From the NCBI GenBank assembly GCA_944322925.1, contig CALUQM010000021.1:1-38539 (forward strand): a stretch of DNA of 38,539 nucleotides, given 5' to 3'. The DNA is from an uncultured Bacteroidales bacterium. GTDB lineage: Bacteria > Bacteroidota > Bacteroidia > Bacteroidales > UBA932. The notes below the pieces were generated by a model that saw nothing but the letters and a program-made list of their open reading frames with translations, was not told the origin of the DNA and searched no databases. Below, one piece after another: positions 1 through 8,908 of the stretch (positions within the stretch are counted from its first letter, which is position 1; each line of letters opens with the position of its first letter). The translations under genes were made by a program, and so were the position numbers.

Positions 1-206
1 AGGGTAGGGCGACAGGAGTTTACTTCCGTAAATGACTGAGCCCGCTCCCGCCGGAAACGCCGCAGACCGCCTGTTCCTTCCTCGTCCAGAACCGGAATCG
101 CGCCGGAACGGGTGGGATGCAAGGCCCCAAGGGTAGGGCGACAGGAGTTTACTTCCGTAAATGACTGAGCCCGCTCCCGCCGGAAACGCCGCAGACCGCC
201 TGTTCC
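1..206. repeat. 77-base direct repeat, two copies with 129-base period
   Basis: Bases 1-77 recur exactly at 130-206. The first copy begins at the window edge and may extend further left. Each copy contains a small hairpin (TTTAC, four-base loop, GTAAA; 19-32 in copy 1). The 52-base spacer between copies is GC-rich and contains one arm of a longer inverted repeat. No open frame of interest crosses the region. It lies downstream of the minus-strand lipoprotein gene, so it could be a 3' untranslated element, a REP-like intergenic repeat or part of a larger tandem array. Function unknown. Confidence 0.9.
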
Positions 207-217
207 GGCGCGATTCC
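94..217. repeat. Inverted repeats and GC-rich hairpin in intergenic DNA
   Basis: GGAATCGCGCCGGAAC at 94-109 is perfectly complementary to 202-217. In addition CGCCGGAA (178-185) pairs with TTCCGGCG (203-210) around a 17-base loop, giving a stable hairpin unique to the second repeat copy. A weaker pair, GTGTCA (218-223) with TGACAC (237-242), lies closer to the gene end. No run of T follows in either direction, so this is not a standard intrinsic terminator. Confidence 0.7.
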
Positions 218-257
218 GTGTCAAATTTTGTTCCAATGACACAATACTGCCAAAAAG

Positions 258-1049
258 TCAGTCCACCCCCGTCTCACACGAAAACCCATCCTCCGCGAAA
301 GTAAGATAACAATAATCGAGCTTCCGGCTTTCCTTGAAAAAATCCACATTGAAGATGCCGGCTGAAGGAATCAATGTCCATCTGGGAAAATCTGCATCGG
401 GACTGGAAATGAATTCAATTGTGACACCGTCTTCGCCGGTAGAACAGTTGGCGGTGTATTCATATTCGGTCAGGGAACCGGATGATGTGACAGTGTATTC
501 CCTGATACCGGATTCTTCCCTGACATAGGCTACGCGGACATCGTTGCATGATACCATAATATTTTCTGAAAGCAGTTCGAGATTCCAGAGCCCCTCTGAA
601 ACACATTCGATGGCCCATCTTGTTCCGCTGTATCTGTCCCCGGTGTAATAATAGAAGTAATCGGCACCTGCATGGCTTGAACGGGAATCATGGAAACGGT
701 CTACTTCCCATTTTGCCCCGGGAGTATTTATGCTGCTCCCGTCCGGATAGACATTGGCCACACCGACTATTCTGATCTTGCGGTCGTCGATGTGAAGTAT
801 CCTGTCCGGGAAAAGCGATGCCATTTCCTGATCATCGATCTCTTCCTGTCTTGACAGATAGGTGTCCGTATCCACTGCAGCTATGACAGCAGCCACAGGG
901 TCTACTGCAAAGATAGGTACAAGCCGGGAATTTGAATAGGAAGCAAGTCTTTCGCCGGTCCTGTTGACTGCCTCGGGAGCGGCAACCACACAGGAAATCA
1001 TCAGGAAAGATACAGCTGTCAGAAGTATTGTATTAAGGGATCTTTTCAT
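258..1049 (-). CDS. Hypothetical lipoprotein (module copy B)
   Basis: A 263-residue protein that I do not recognise. The N-terminus (KRS, then a hydrophobic stretch ending MISC at about residue 20) is a lipoprotein signal peptide, so the protein should be anchored in the envelope. The rest is rich in aromatic residues, Ser and Thr, with several cysteines (for example in CVSEG, SCND, NCST, DYCYL) and predicted beta-rich character. It starts 11 bases after the stop of the upstream barrel gene and is the last gene of a five-gene minus-strand operon. The second lipoprotein of the operon has a similar size, lipobox and Tyr-rich C-terminal half, but the resemblance is weak by eye. Function unknown. 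Confidence 0.75.
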   Translation of the reverse strand: MKRSLNTILLTAVSFLMISCVVAAPEAVNRTGERLASYSNSRLVPIFAVDPVAAVIAAVDTDTYLSRQEEIDDQEMASLFPDRILHIDDRKIRIVGVANVYPDGSSINTPGAKWEVDRFHDSRSSHAGADYFYYYTGDRYSGTRWAIECVSEGLWNLELLSENIMVSCNDVRVAYVREESGIREYTVTSSGSLTEYEYTANCSTGEDGVTIEFISSPDADFPRWTLIPSAGIFNVDFFKESRKLDYCYLTFAEDGFSCETGVD

Positions 1050-1060
1050 GTCGGATAATT

Positions 1061-1765
1061 TTAGAATCTCACTCCCACTCCTGCCATGCCGCCAATATAC
1101 TGCAGGCCGACACCGTATTCCGCAAACCAGTAGACTTTCCGCCCCACCGATATTCCTGCAGGTGTAAGCTGGATTACAGGGAAATAACCGGTATCCGGTC
1201 CGTCGTATGTCACTTTCCGGACCACGTCCATTCCGAGGCCTATGCCGACAGCGGAATAAAGCCTGACAACATCCCGGTTCAGCCAGTTGAACCTTGCTTC
1301 AGGCAGGATCGAAACCGTGGTACAATGATTCCGGCCCATCTTTCCTCCGTTCATTGGATCAAATACGTCCTGGAAGGCAGAATTCACTCCGATACCTATA
1401 GTCAGGGTAAACCAACGTTTTATATTGAAATCCACCTCAGCCGAAAGAACACCTGTGACATAACCTGTACCCAGCCCTGGAAGATATATTCCGGCAAGAG
1501 TGTCATCGTAGGAAGGATCAGCATCGAAATAATAGCCGAAAAATCCGCCGGAACCGCATTGTCCGAAATCAGAGACTCCATAAATCGGAAATCCGCCTAT
1601 CCCGACCCTTGCTTCATAGTCGAAACCGGCCGCCTCACGTCTTGTTTCACGTCTGTCCGCTGCAGAACTGTCCGGACAGGCAGAAAAGAAAATCGCCAGA
1701 AACAGGACAGAAAGGAGCAGCCGGAAGAACTGTTCTGATTGGAATCTAATCGATAACATAGTCAA
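1061..1765 (-). CDS. Predicted outer-membrane beta-barrel protein (module copy B)
   Basis: A 234-residue protein with an N-terminal signal sequence (hydrophobic LLLSVLFLAIFF). The mature part has alternating hydrophobic, Gly-rich strands and ends in a C-terminal Phe (GVGVRF), as outer-membrane barrels do. It is paralogous to the barrel gene at 2536-3183: both share a stretch of the form V-R-L/M-Y-S, GxGLG, QLTPxGIxxGR and FAExGxG in the same order. The start overlaps the upstream lipoprotein stop by 20 bases; Met3 (1759) is an equally good start. Specific function unknown; the pairing with lipoproteins suggests an envelope complex. Confidence 0.75.
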   Translation of the reverse strand: MTMLSIRFQSEQFFRLLLSVLFLAIFFSACPDSSAADRRETRREAAGFDYEARVGIGGFPIYGVSDFGQCGSGGFFGYYFDADPSYDDTLAGIYLPGLGTGYVTGVLSAEVDFNIKRWFTLTIGIGVNSAFQDVFDPMNGGKMGRNHCTTVSILPEARFNWLNRDVVRLYSAVGIGLGMDVVRKVTYDGPDTGYFPVIQLTPAGISVGRKVYWFAEYGVGLQYIGGMAGVGVRF

Positions 1766-2525
1766 CTGTCAAATTCCGGTTAAGGCCGAGAGGCTTGCAT
1801 TTCACCACCGACTGTCCTCTCTCCACAGTCTGGCAATCTTCGGAGAAGCCGGTTTCGAATCTGTCTTCGACGCCGTAATCATCGGAATATTCATAAAGAA
1901 GACGGCCTGATGACGGAGTGTAAGTTCCGCCTGAGCGAGATACTATGGCTTTTCTTACAGGCTCATCCTCTAAGGAAGATATTGTACAGTAACCTGAATC
2001 CGGAAAAGTGCAGATTACCCTGCACTCTTCCAGTGTCACCCAATCGTCATCACAGGTGAAAGTTGCATGCAGGCTCTTCAGATCGCTGCCGCTGCCTTTT
2101 GCCTTATATTCAACGACGAAACGGCCGTCAGCGTGCTGAATGACACTGAAAGTCCATTCAGCAGTATACCTGCAAGCATCTCTGATGCTTACGCTGAACG
2201 ATCCGTCATCCTCAAGCGCTATCCTGCCCCACCCTCTGATTTCAGCCTCCTCATAGAACAGACAGCCGTCCCAGTCTGCCGACTGATGGAAATAACCTTC
2301 GGCCAGTTTCACTGCAGCGTACCTGTCCGAGCGGACGGACTGATACTGCCGGAAAAAATCGGAAAGCTCGGCTACATTGAAAATATTGTATATGTAATCC
2401 CCATATGTCCTCTGGACTACCATATAGCCAGGTTCCACGAGGGATTCTTCATCACTGTAGACCTCACAAGATGCTGCGAGCGACACTGCAAGGACCAACG
2501 ACAGATATGTTATGCTCCTGAACAT
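1746..2525 (-). CDS. Hypothetical lipoprotein (module copy A)
   Basis: About 259 residues from Met at 2525. I prefer this start to the upstream one at 2555 because it puts the signal peptide (FRSITYLSLVLAVSLAASC) at the N-terminus and leaves a 10-base gap after the upstream barrel stop. The AASC lipobox places it in the envelope. The body has several cysteines and many acidic and aromatic residues, with no motif I can name. It lies between two paralogous barrel genes, so the operon alternates barrel, lipoprotein, barrel, lipoprotein. Function unknown. Confidence 0.75.
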   Translation of the reverse strand: MFRSITYLSLVLAVSLAASCEVYSDEESLVEPGYMVVQRTYGDYIYNIFNVAELSDFFRQYQSVRSDRYAAVKLAEGYFHQSADWDGCLFYEEAEIRGWGRIALEDDGSFSVSIRDACRYTAEWTFSVIQHADGRFVVEYKAKGSGSDLKSLHATFTCDDDWVTLEECRVICTFPDSGYCTISSLEDEPVRKAIVSRSGGTYTPSSGRLLYEYSDDYGVEDRFETGFSEDCQTVERGQSVVKCKPLGLNRNLTVDYVID

Positions 2526-2535
2526 GATTTCTGAT

Positions 2536-3183
2536 TTAAAAACAATAACCTGCACCTACTGCAAACCCGGAGCAGTAATTCCCGCCTCCGATTTCTGCAA
2601 AACCGAAGAAACGGCGGCCGATCTGTATGCCTAAAGGCGTAAGCTGGTATGACATAACCGCAGAATCCATCTTTGTCCCATGACCCGGTTCTCCGGCAGG
2701 ATCGCACAGCTTATGATTATAGGCAAGGCCGAGACCTAAATATGAATACATCCTGACAATCGGGCGGTTATACCAGTACACTTTGAATGAGGTCATGGCT
2801 GTAAGATATGAATCCAGGCTTCTGCCCGCTTGCAGCCTGGTCGTCCTGTCATAGTTCTGCACCCATCCGGCCTCATAAAAGACACTGGCCTGTATGGCAA
2901 GCACCTTTGTAAACCTGTATGTATAACCTAAAGACCATGCACCGGTAGTAAACTCCTTCTCGTAATATTTCGAACTCCGGTAAATTCCCGGAATCGAAAA
3001 GGCATCGAAAGAGGCGCCGTCGTACACGTATCCGGAAATGTTGTACCTGCCGGGCATGGCTGTGCCCGCGAAAAGCTCATGACGTCTTGCGGGCAATTCT
3101 CTCTTCCCCGGTCCGCCGGCGGAAGCATTGGACACCGGGAAAAAAAGAAGCGACAGTATCAGAAACAGTCCGGAAGGTTTCAT
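2536..3183 (-). CDS. Predicted outer-membrane beta-barrel protein (module copy A)
   Basis: A 215-residue protein with a cleavable signal peptide (KPSGLFLILSLLFFPVSNASA, cleavage after ASA) and a body of short amphipathic strands ending in a C-terminal Phe (VGAGYCF), consistent with a small outer-membrane barrel. It shares a run of aligned motifs with the barrel at 1061-1765 (VRMYS, GLGLA, QLTPLGIQIGR, FAEIGGG). It starts 7 bases after the acyl-CoA ligase stop, so the two are probably co-transcribed. Role unknown; a link to lipid or envelope metabolism rests only on this neighbour. Confidence 0.75.
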   Translation of the reverse strand: MKPSGLFLILSLLFFPVSNASAGGPGKRELPARRHELFAGTAMPGRYNISGYVYDGASFDAFSIPGIYRSSKYYEKEFTTGAWSLGYTYRFTKVLAIQASVFYEAGWVQNYDRTTRLQAGRSLDSYLTAMTSFKVYWYNRPIVRMYSYLGLGLAYNHKLCDPAGEPGHGTKMDSAVMSYQLTPLGIQIGRRFFGFAEIGGGNYCSGFAVGAGYCF

Positions 3184-3190
3184 GACAACC

Positions 3191-4834
3191 TTATTTGTAA
3201 AGGAACCTTCTGATGCTCATCTTCGGCGTTTTCTCGAACGGCTGCTGCCGGACCTCAAGTGCGGAAAGTTTGCTGTATGAAGGCAGATCCCTGTTGACAG
3301 ATACCAGAATATCTTTCAGGACAGCATTCCGGGCCACCTCATCCAGGCCTTCCCTTTCCATTCTGTCACTGTCCATGTAGACGAGGCCCACGAGCTTCGC
3401 CCCCCTGTCCACGACTACCGACTCGACTACATACTGCTGATTGTTGAGCACGGCTTCGATCTCTTCCGGATAAATATTCTGACCGTTCGACGACAATATC
3501 ATATTCTTGCTCCTGCCGCGGATAAAGATGTTCCCGTTCCTGTCAATGACTCCGAGATCCCCCGTACGCAACCAGCCGTCTTCGGTAAAGGCGGCCGCGG
3601 TAGCTTCGGGATTCCGGTAATATCCTTCCATGACATTCATACCCTTGACCTGGATTTCCCCGACAATATGCTCCGGATCATCAGAGTCTATGCGGACATC
3701 TATCCTGTCGACTTTTCTGCCGCATGACCTGAGTACAAATTCATTCCACGGAGCATAGCCGAACAGCGGCGCACCTTCGGTCATGCCGTACCCGACCGTA
3801 AACGGGAGCCGGAATTTCCTGAACCATACCTCCACTTCCGGATTAAGGGCGGCACCGCCCATTATTAGGCAGCGGACCTGACCGCCGAAAGCAGACATCA
3901 GCTTATCGTGGATCTTTCTGAAAATGATCCTGTTTATGCCCGGAATCCGCACCAGGACCTTCATTGCAGGCTTGTCGAGCACCGGCTGCACCGCGCTCTT
4001 GAAAATCTTTTCCATTACTAAAGGCACGGTGATCACAAGATACGGCTTCAGAGCCGCCATTGCCCCGAGCAGGAGTGACGGAGTAGGAGTCTTGCCGAGG
4101 AAATTGACAGTGACACCGCCGCATAGAGGATACAGGAACTCGAATACCATACCGTACATGTGGGCCATGGGAAGCATGGATACGATATTCTCTCCGGGAC
4201 TGCACGGCATATAGTCTATGCCGAATTCCACATTGGAACTCAATGATTCATATCTGATCATCACACCTTTTGGAGCACTCGTCGTCCCTGAAGTATAATT
4301 TATGAGGGCGAGGTCCTTGCCGTTGTCCGTGGGATAACTCACGTCATCAGCCCTGAATCCTTCCGGATAACGCTGCCGGAAAATCCCCGGTGCCTTTTCG
4401 TATGCTTCCTTCATCCTGTCGTCCACGGAATAAAGAAGGCTGTAATCCCCTGTAGATATGACAGTCTTCAGCAGGGGCATTCTGGCAACATCCAGCTTGT
4501 TCCATATATCATTATCGGTAAAAAGTATCCGGCTCTCGGAATGATCTACAAGGGAATTGACGCTGTCCGGGTGAAAATCGGCAAGAATAGGCACGACTAC
4601 AGCCTCGTAAGTATTGGCGGCAAGGAAACAGACCGCCCACCTCGCGGAATTCTTTGCGCATATGGCTATCTTGTCTCCTTTCCTGACACCGGACGCCTCG
4701 AACAGCACATGGAATTTTTCTATCTGCTCGGCCAGTTCTCCGAATGTAAACGACTCTCCCTTGAAATTTCTTAGGGCAGGGCTGTCCCAATTTGTCCTGA
4801 TCATCCTTTCAAGACGTGAAAAATAATGCTCCAT
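3191..4834 (-). CDS. AMP-dependent acyl-CoA synthetase (long-chain fatty-acid-CoA ligase family)
   Basis: A 547-residue adenylate-forming enzyme that activates a carboxylic acid, probably a fatty acid, to the acyl-AMP and then the acyl-CoA. The phosphate-binding motif INYTSGTTSAPKGVM is near residue 180. It is followed by the A5-type motif YGMTEG, the ATP/ribose motif WLRTGDLG and the hinge RGRSKNMILSSNGQNIYPEEIE. A lysine in the C-terminal region (EKTPKMSIRR) is in the place expected for the catalytic A10 Lys. Length is normal for the family. There is no signal peptide, so it is cytoplasmic. It is the first gene of the operon with the barrel/lipoprotein pairs and diverges from the HAD gene. 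Chain-length specificity cannot be read from sequence. Confidence 0.92.
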   Translation of the reverse strand: MEHYFSRLERMIRTNWDSPALRNFKGESFTFGELAEQIEKFHVLFEASGVRKGDKIAICAKNSARWAVCFLAANTYEAVVVPILADFHPDSVNSLVDHSESRILFTDNDIWNKLDVARMPLLKTVISTGDYSLLYSVDDRMKEAYEKAPGIFRQRYPEGFRADDVSYPTDNGKDLALINYTSGTTSAPKGVMIRYESLSSNVEFGIDYMPCSPGENIVSMLPMAHMYGMVFEFLYPLCGGVTVNFLGKTPTPSLLLGAMAALKPYLVITVPLVMEKIFKSAVQPVLDKPAMKVLVRIPGINRIIFRKIHDKLMSAFGGQVRCLIMGGAALNPEVEVWFRKFRLPFTVGYGMTEGAPLFGYAPWNEFVLRSCGRKVDRIDVRIDSDDPEHIVGEIQVKGMNVMEGYYRNPEATAAAFTEDGWLRTGDLGVIDRNGNIFIRGRSKNMILSSNGQNIYPEEIEAVLNNQQYVVESVVVDRGAKLVGLVYMDSDRMEREGLDEVARNAVLKDILVSVNRDLPSYSKLSALEVRQQPFEKTPKMSIRRFLYK

Positions 4835-4859
4835 CTGAATTTACATAATATAATCCTGC

Positions 4860-4867
4860 CAAATTTA
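4860..4867 (-). promoter_or_regulatory. Candidate -7 box for the acyl-CoA ligase operon
   Basis: On the minus strand TAAATTTG matches the Bacteroidetes -7 consensus TAnnTTTG and lies 25 bases before the ligase start codon. I see no good TTTG at the usual -33 distance, so the call rests on one half-site. Confidence 0.4.
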
Positions 4868-4892
4868 TGAAATTTTCGCAATAAATTTTATG

Positions 4893-4900
4893 TATCTTTG
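4893..4900 (+). promoter_or_regulatory. Candidate -7 box for the HAD phosphatase gene
   Basis: TATCTTTG matches TAnnTTTG and lies 21 bases before the ATG at 4922. The -33 region is AT-rich without a clear TTTG. It is divergent from the candidate ligase promoter 25 bases away. Confidence 0.5.
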
Positions 4901-4921
4901 TTTTAATTAATTGTCAGTGAA

Positions 4922-5755
4922 ATGAGAAAACGGCTGATTGTAGCTCTCGTCTACGACTTCGACGGGACACTGTCTCCTGGAAACATGCAGGAATTCGGGT
5001 TCATCCAGGCCATCGGGAAAACACCGGAAGAATTCTGGAAAATGAGCGATGAAATAGCCAAAGGTCAGGATGCAAGCAATATCCTGGCATATATGAAACT
5101 CATGTTCGATGAAGCCAGGAAATCCGGCATAAAGCTCAGAAAGGAAGATTTCAAGAAATTCGGCGAACAGATAGAACTGTTCAACGGGGTAAGGGAATGG
5201 TTCTCGCTGATCAACGAATACGGCAAGTCCCACGGCGTCAGGATCGAACATTACATCAATTCCTCGGGCCTTGCGGAAATGATCGAAGGCTCCCCCATTG
5301 CAGGAGAATTCAAAAGGATATTCGCCTGCTCGTTCCTCTACAACGAAAAGGGAGAAGCGGAATGGCCCGGCGTAGCCGTAGACTATACTGCCAAGACGCA
5401 GTTCCTGTTCAAGATCAACAAAGGCATCCTCAGCATCAGGGACAACAAGAAAGTGAACGAAAGCCAGCTTGAAGAAAACAAGAGGATACCGTTCCCGTCG
5501 ATGATATATTTCGGGGACGGAGAAACCGACGTCCCTTGCATGAAAATCGTCAAGATGTTCGGAGGCAATTCCATAGCCGTCTACGATCCCCGCGCCGAGA
5601 GGAAAAAGAATATTGCCAGAAAACTTCTCCGCCAGAACAGGGTGAATTTCATGTGCCCGGCAGATTATGCAAAAGACGGACGCATGTACAGGATAGTATG
5701 CGCCATTATCGACAAGATAAAGGCTGAATACGAGCTGAAAAAGCTACAGGTCTGA
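4922..5755 (+). CDS. HAD-family phosphatase
   Basis: A 277-residue haloacid-dehalogenase-superfamily hydrolase, probably a cytoplasmic phosphatase. Motif I is YDFDGTLS, with the nucleophile Asp12 and the acid/base Asp14. Motif II is the Ser in INSSG, motif III is a Lys in the TAKTQFLFKINK region, and motif IV is FGDGETD, which binds Mg2+. The insertion after motif I is helical and Met/Phe/Lys-rich, suggesting a C1-type cap. It is a single-gene unit: its promoter diverges from the ligase operon, and its 3' end overlaps the convergent phosphatase gene by 12 bases. The substrate cannot be deduced. Confidence 0.88.
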   Translation: MRKRLIVALVYDFDGTLSPGNMQEFGFIQAIGKTPEEFWKMSDEIAKGQDASNILAYMKLMFDEARKSGIKLRKEDFKKFGEQIELFNGVREWFSLINEYGKSHGVRIEHYINSSGLAEMIEGSPIAGEFKRIFACSFLYNEKGEAEWPGVAVDYTAKTQFLFKINKGILSIRDNKKVNESQLEENKRIPFPSMIYFGDGETDVPCMKIVKMFGGNSIAVYDPRAERKKNIARKLLRQNRVNFMCPADYAKDGRMYRIVCAIIDKIKAEYELKKLQV

Positions 5756-6487
5756 CCAGAGCATTTCGTTGTTTTCCAGCAGCTTTTCCATTGCCGGCAC
5801 AAGGCGTTTCCTTATTCTCAGGGATTCAAGCTGCCGTATCTGCGAAATCGAATGAAGATCCGTTCCGGCGTAAGTATACAGTCCGCTCCCGAGCATCAGT
5901 TCAGCCTTCGTTCTCGCCATGTCCCCGTAAAACCCGCCAAGAGAGAGTATGTTCAACTGAAGACGTACATCCATGTCGAGCAGGGATCTGATGCTTTTAA
6001 GATCACGGGAATAATAGGCATAACGCTCCGGATGGGCAAGCACCGGAACGAGGCCGTATGAATTCAGCATGAAAATGAAACTCCTTATATTGGCCGCCTC
6101 GAACGCGTATGACATTTCTATGAGAACTGATGAACGGGACAGGCGGAGCACGCTGCCGGTTTTTTCTTTAGAAAAGCTCTCCTCGACTCCCTCATAAACC
6201 ATGTGCTCACCCGCTATCCTGCAGTCCATACCGGAAGAGCGGAACACTTCCGAAACACCGGAAAACACCTCACGCACCGTCTCCGGAGTGTTGCCCGGAT
6301 AGAGTTCGGGATAAATATGAGGAGTCAGAATCACGCGCCGCAGACCGGCACGATACAAAAGGCCGAGAGCCTCAGACGAATCTTCACATGTTCCGAAACC
6401 GTCATCGACTCCCGGCAGGATATGTGAATGGACATCAGTTCTGAAATCCAGATCGGCGAATCTTACCGTAGAACTGAATGGCCACAT
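5744..6487 (-). CDS. CpsB/YwqE-type tyrosine-protein phosphatase (PHP fold)
   Basis: A 247-residue metal-dependent phosphatase of the PHP superfamily. It has the family's metal-binding histidine and aspartate clusters in order: DVHSHILPGVDDG near residue 20, LTPHIYPE near 57, LAHPERY near 155 and AGTDLHS near 220. Proteins of this type dephosphorylate the tyrosine tail of Wzc-like kinases and so control capsule or exopolysaccharide assembly. The gene begins two bases after the wzc stop in the same direction, which strongly supports that partner. The C-terminus overlaps the convergent HAD gene. Confidence 0.92.
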   Translation of the reverse strand: MWPFSSTVRFADLDFRTDVHSHILPGVDDGFGTCEDSSEALGLLYRAGLRRVILTPHIYPELYPGNTPETVREVFSGVSEVFRSSGMDCRIAGEHMVYEGVEESFSKEKTGSVLRLSRSSVLIEMSYAFEAANIRSFIFMLNSYGLVPVLAHPERYAYYSRDLKSIRSLLDMDVRLQLNILSLGGFYGDMARTKAELMLGSGLYTYAGTDLHSISQIRQLESLRIRKRLVPAMEKLLENNEMLWSDL

Positions 6488-6489
6488 GA

Positions 6490-8898
6490 TTAATTACTGT
6501 CTGTCTCCTTATGCTTATTCGGATGCGCGCTGTAGCCGTAGCCATAGCCGTAGGAATAGGAAGAACCGTACTTGCCGTAAAGATTCCCCTTGACATTGAT
6601 ATCATTTATGACTATTGCCATATTCTTGAGCCTGCGGCTTTCGGCAGCATAATTGATTTCGTCAATGAATCTGAGGTCGGATACTCCGCATCTTACGACA
6701 TAAAGCGTTGCATCGACGTAATCGTTCATCACGAGCGGATCGGATATCAGAATATAAGGAGCGGAATCGCAGATTATATAATCGTATTTTGCGCGCATCG
6801 ATTCTATCAGATCCGCCATCTTCCGGCTCGACAGCAATTCGTTAGGGTTCGGAGGCACCGAACCTTTGAGGATTACGTCGAGATTTTCCTGTACCGCTCC
6901 CCTGACAAGGACCTCATCGAGTCCTGAACTTCCGCTCAGATAGGTCGAAAGCCCGGTACTGCTTTTCGGAAGATTGAAGAACTTGTAGTCGAAGCCGTTT
7001 CTCAGGTCAGTCTCTATGAACAGTACCTTCTTGCCGGCAAACGCCAGTGTCAGGGCCGTATTCACCGCAACTGTAGACTTGCCTTCACCGGATATCGACG
7101 AAGTGACCTGAAAGACCGAGCCGGAAAGGAAGCCGAGATTGGCGCGTACTGCCCTGAATGACTCTGTCATCGCATCGCGGCTGCCCTGGGCAACAGTCCT
7201 GGCATCGCTTACAGGGATATATCCCACTATCGGTAGAGCCGTCCTGTCCTGGACATCCTTTATCGACGTCACTTTCCGTTTGAGAAGATTCCCCACGAAA
7301 AATGTTCCCGGCGGAATAATCAGGCCCATTATAAAACAGAACACGTAAATCATCATAGGCTGAGGCGATGACGGAGTATCGGGTCCGTCAGCAGGCTCGA
7401 CAATTCTTGCATTGTCTGTCTGTGCATACAATGATATAAGGGCCTCTTCCTTCTTCTGGCGGAGAAGCACGTACAGCGGTTCGACTATCTTCTGCTGCCG
7501 TTCTATCTGAGCCAGATCGAGCTGCTGCGTAGGGATGCCCGACATCTTGGCCCTGTCGGATTCCGCCTCCTTGACAAGCATGTCATACCTGAGCTTGTAG
7601 GCATCCTTGAGCTGGTTGATCGTCAGGTTGACAGCATTCTTCATATCCTGAATCTGATTGGTAAGAGCCTGCACCCTCGGATTGGATTCCGAAGCTCCGA
7701 GCAGAAGCCCCCGCCTCTCCATCACCATGGTATTGTACTGGGTGATCAGACTGGAAAGTCCGCTGTCTTCAATACCGATATTCGTAGGAAGAAGATTGAA
7801 GTCATTGACCTTGAAATACTCCTCGATCATATCCAGCAGCTGCTGCTGCACTCCGATCTGGGCTATCTCCTTGTCATATTCGGTCCCCTTCTGTATCATG
7901 GACTGGGACTGGAGCGCGAAATCCACAAGATAATTGTCTGTCTTGTAGTTTCTCACCTCGGCTTCGATGTTTCCGAGCTGCGTTTCCAGACCGGCAAGAC
8001 GTTCATCGATGAAATTCAGGGTATTGGAAGTGGACAAAGACATGAACTCTCTCGTGTCCATATTATACTGTGCGATCAGGTCGTTGAGGATGTCATCCGC
8101 TCTGGCGGGGATGTTGTCCCTGATGGACATGGAAATGACGCTCGAACGCTCCCTGTAGTCAGTAGTCGATGCGGAAAGTATCGAGGAATAATATTTTGCC
8201 ATTTTCTCCGGAGAAGAAAACGACACCATATATCTGCCATCCGGCTCCATTGTCCTGTCCGCATCCGACTTGGCAATGATTATCACGTTATTGTCCGGAA
8301 GTTCGACCGCATCGCCGAAATTGTATTCCTTGCCCTTGAACTCCTTTAGTACAGGATGCTCGGCATCAGCGGCAGAGGAGACGAACGACATTTTCCTGAC
8401 AGTGTAGGACAGAGTGTCCTCCCCTACCTCGAATTCCACGGAAATAGACGGAAACTTGTTTGTCTCACTTCCCGATATGAGCTGGAATGAGAACGGAGAA
8501 GTCTTGTACATCTCAATATCCCTGAACAGTCCGTCTGTCCTGTAATACCTCGTATTGAGAGAAAGGTCCTCAACCACTTCCTGCATGAGAGGCCTGGACT
8601 TGAGGATATATATCTCATTCTGTACAATACCGTTCGCACGCATGCCGGTAATGTCTGAAAGGATCTGGAGATCGGCCCCCATTCCGCCTGTCATGCGGTC
8701 ATTGGCTATGAGGACGGTCGCAGTCCGCGTGTATTCCGGAGTTGTCATGCGGATATAGACATTTCCGGCAAGCACAAGCACGAAAACCGACGCGATTATC
8801 CAGTATTTGAGGCTCCACAGTACGTCTACTACGTATCTGAGATCGATGGAATCCTCTTTTTTCTCCACTGATACCGGGACTTTATTGTTGTTTTCCAT
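6490..8898 (-). CDS. wzc: Wzc-like polysaccharide co-polymerase / tyrosine autokinase
   Basis: About 802 residues, an inner-membrane protein controlling length and export of capsule or exopolysaccharide. An N-terminal Wzz domain begins with a membrane helix at residues ~28-50. A long coiled periplasmic region follows, ending in a GNVR-like block (QQLDLAQIERQQKIVEPLY). The second membrane helix is near 515-540. The cytoplasmic BY-kinase domain has Walker A (SGEGKST) near 600, Walker A' (VLFIETDLRNG) near 630 and Walker B (YIICDSAP) near 710. The C-terminal tail carries seven tyrosines in a Tyr-Gly cluster, the expected autophosphorylation sites. I chose Met at 8898 over 8931 because the latter would overlap wza by 23 bases. 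Confidence 0.95.
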   Translation of the reverse strand: MENNNKVPVSVEKKEDSIDLRYVVDVLWSLKYWIIASVFVLVLAGNVYIRMTTPEYTRTATVLIANDRMTGGMGADLQILSDITGMRANGIVQNEIYILKSRPLMQEVVEDLSLNTRYYRTDGLFRDIEMYKTSPFSFQLISGSETNKFPSISVEFEVGEDTLSYTVRKMSFVSSAADAEHPVLKEFKGKEYNFGDAVELPDNNVIIIAKSDADRTMEPDGRYMVSFSSPEKMAKYYSSILSASTTDYRERSSVISMSIRDNIPARADDILNDLIAQYNMDTREFMSLSTSNTLNFIDERLAGLETQLGNIEAEVRNYKTDNYLVDFALQSQSMIQKGTEYDKEIAQIGVQQQLLDMIEEYFKVNDFNLLPTNIGIEDSGLSSLITQYNTMVMERRGLLLGASESNPRVQALTNQIQDMKNAVNLTINQLKDAYKLRYDMLVKEAESDRAKMSGIPTQQLDLAQIERQQKIVEPLYVLLRQKKEEALISLYAQTDNARIVEPADGPDTPSSPQPMMIYVFCFIMGLIIPPGTFFVGNLLKRKVTSIKDVQDRTALPIVGYIPVSDARTVAQGSRDAMTESFRAVRANLGFLSGSVFQVTSSISGEGKSTVAVNTALTLAFAGKKVLFIETDLRNGFDYKFFNLPKSSTGLSTYLSGSSGLDEVLVRGAVQENLDVILKGSVPPNPNELLSSRKMADLIESMRAKYDYIICDSAPYILISDPLVMNDYVDATLYVVRCGVSDLRFIDEINYAAESRRLKNMAIVINDINVKGNLYGKYGSSYSYGYGYGYSAHPNKHKETDSN

Positions 8899-8908
8899 TA
8901 CAGATCTA

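Noticed and set aside
1-206. CRISPR array from the 77-base repeats
   Set aside because: Only two copies are seen, the repeat is much too long, and there are no cas genes.
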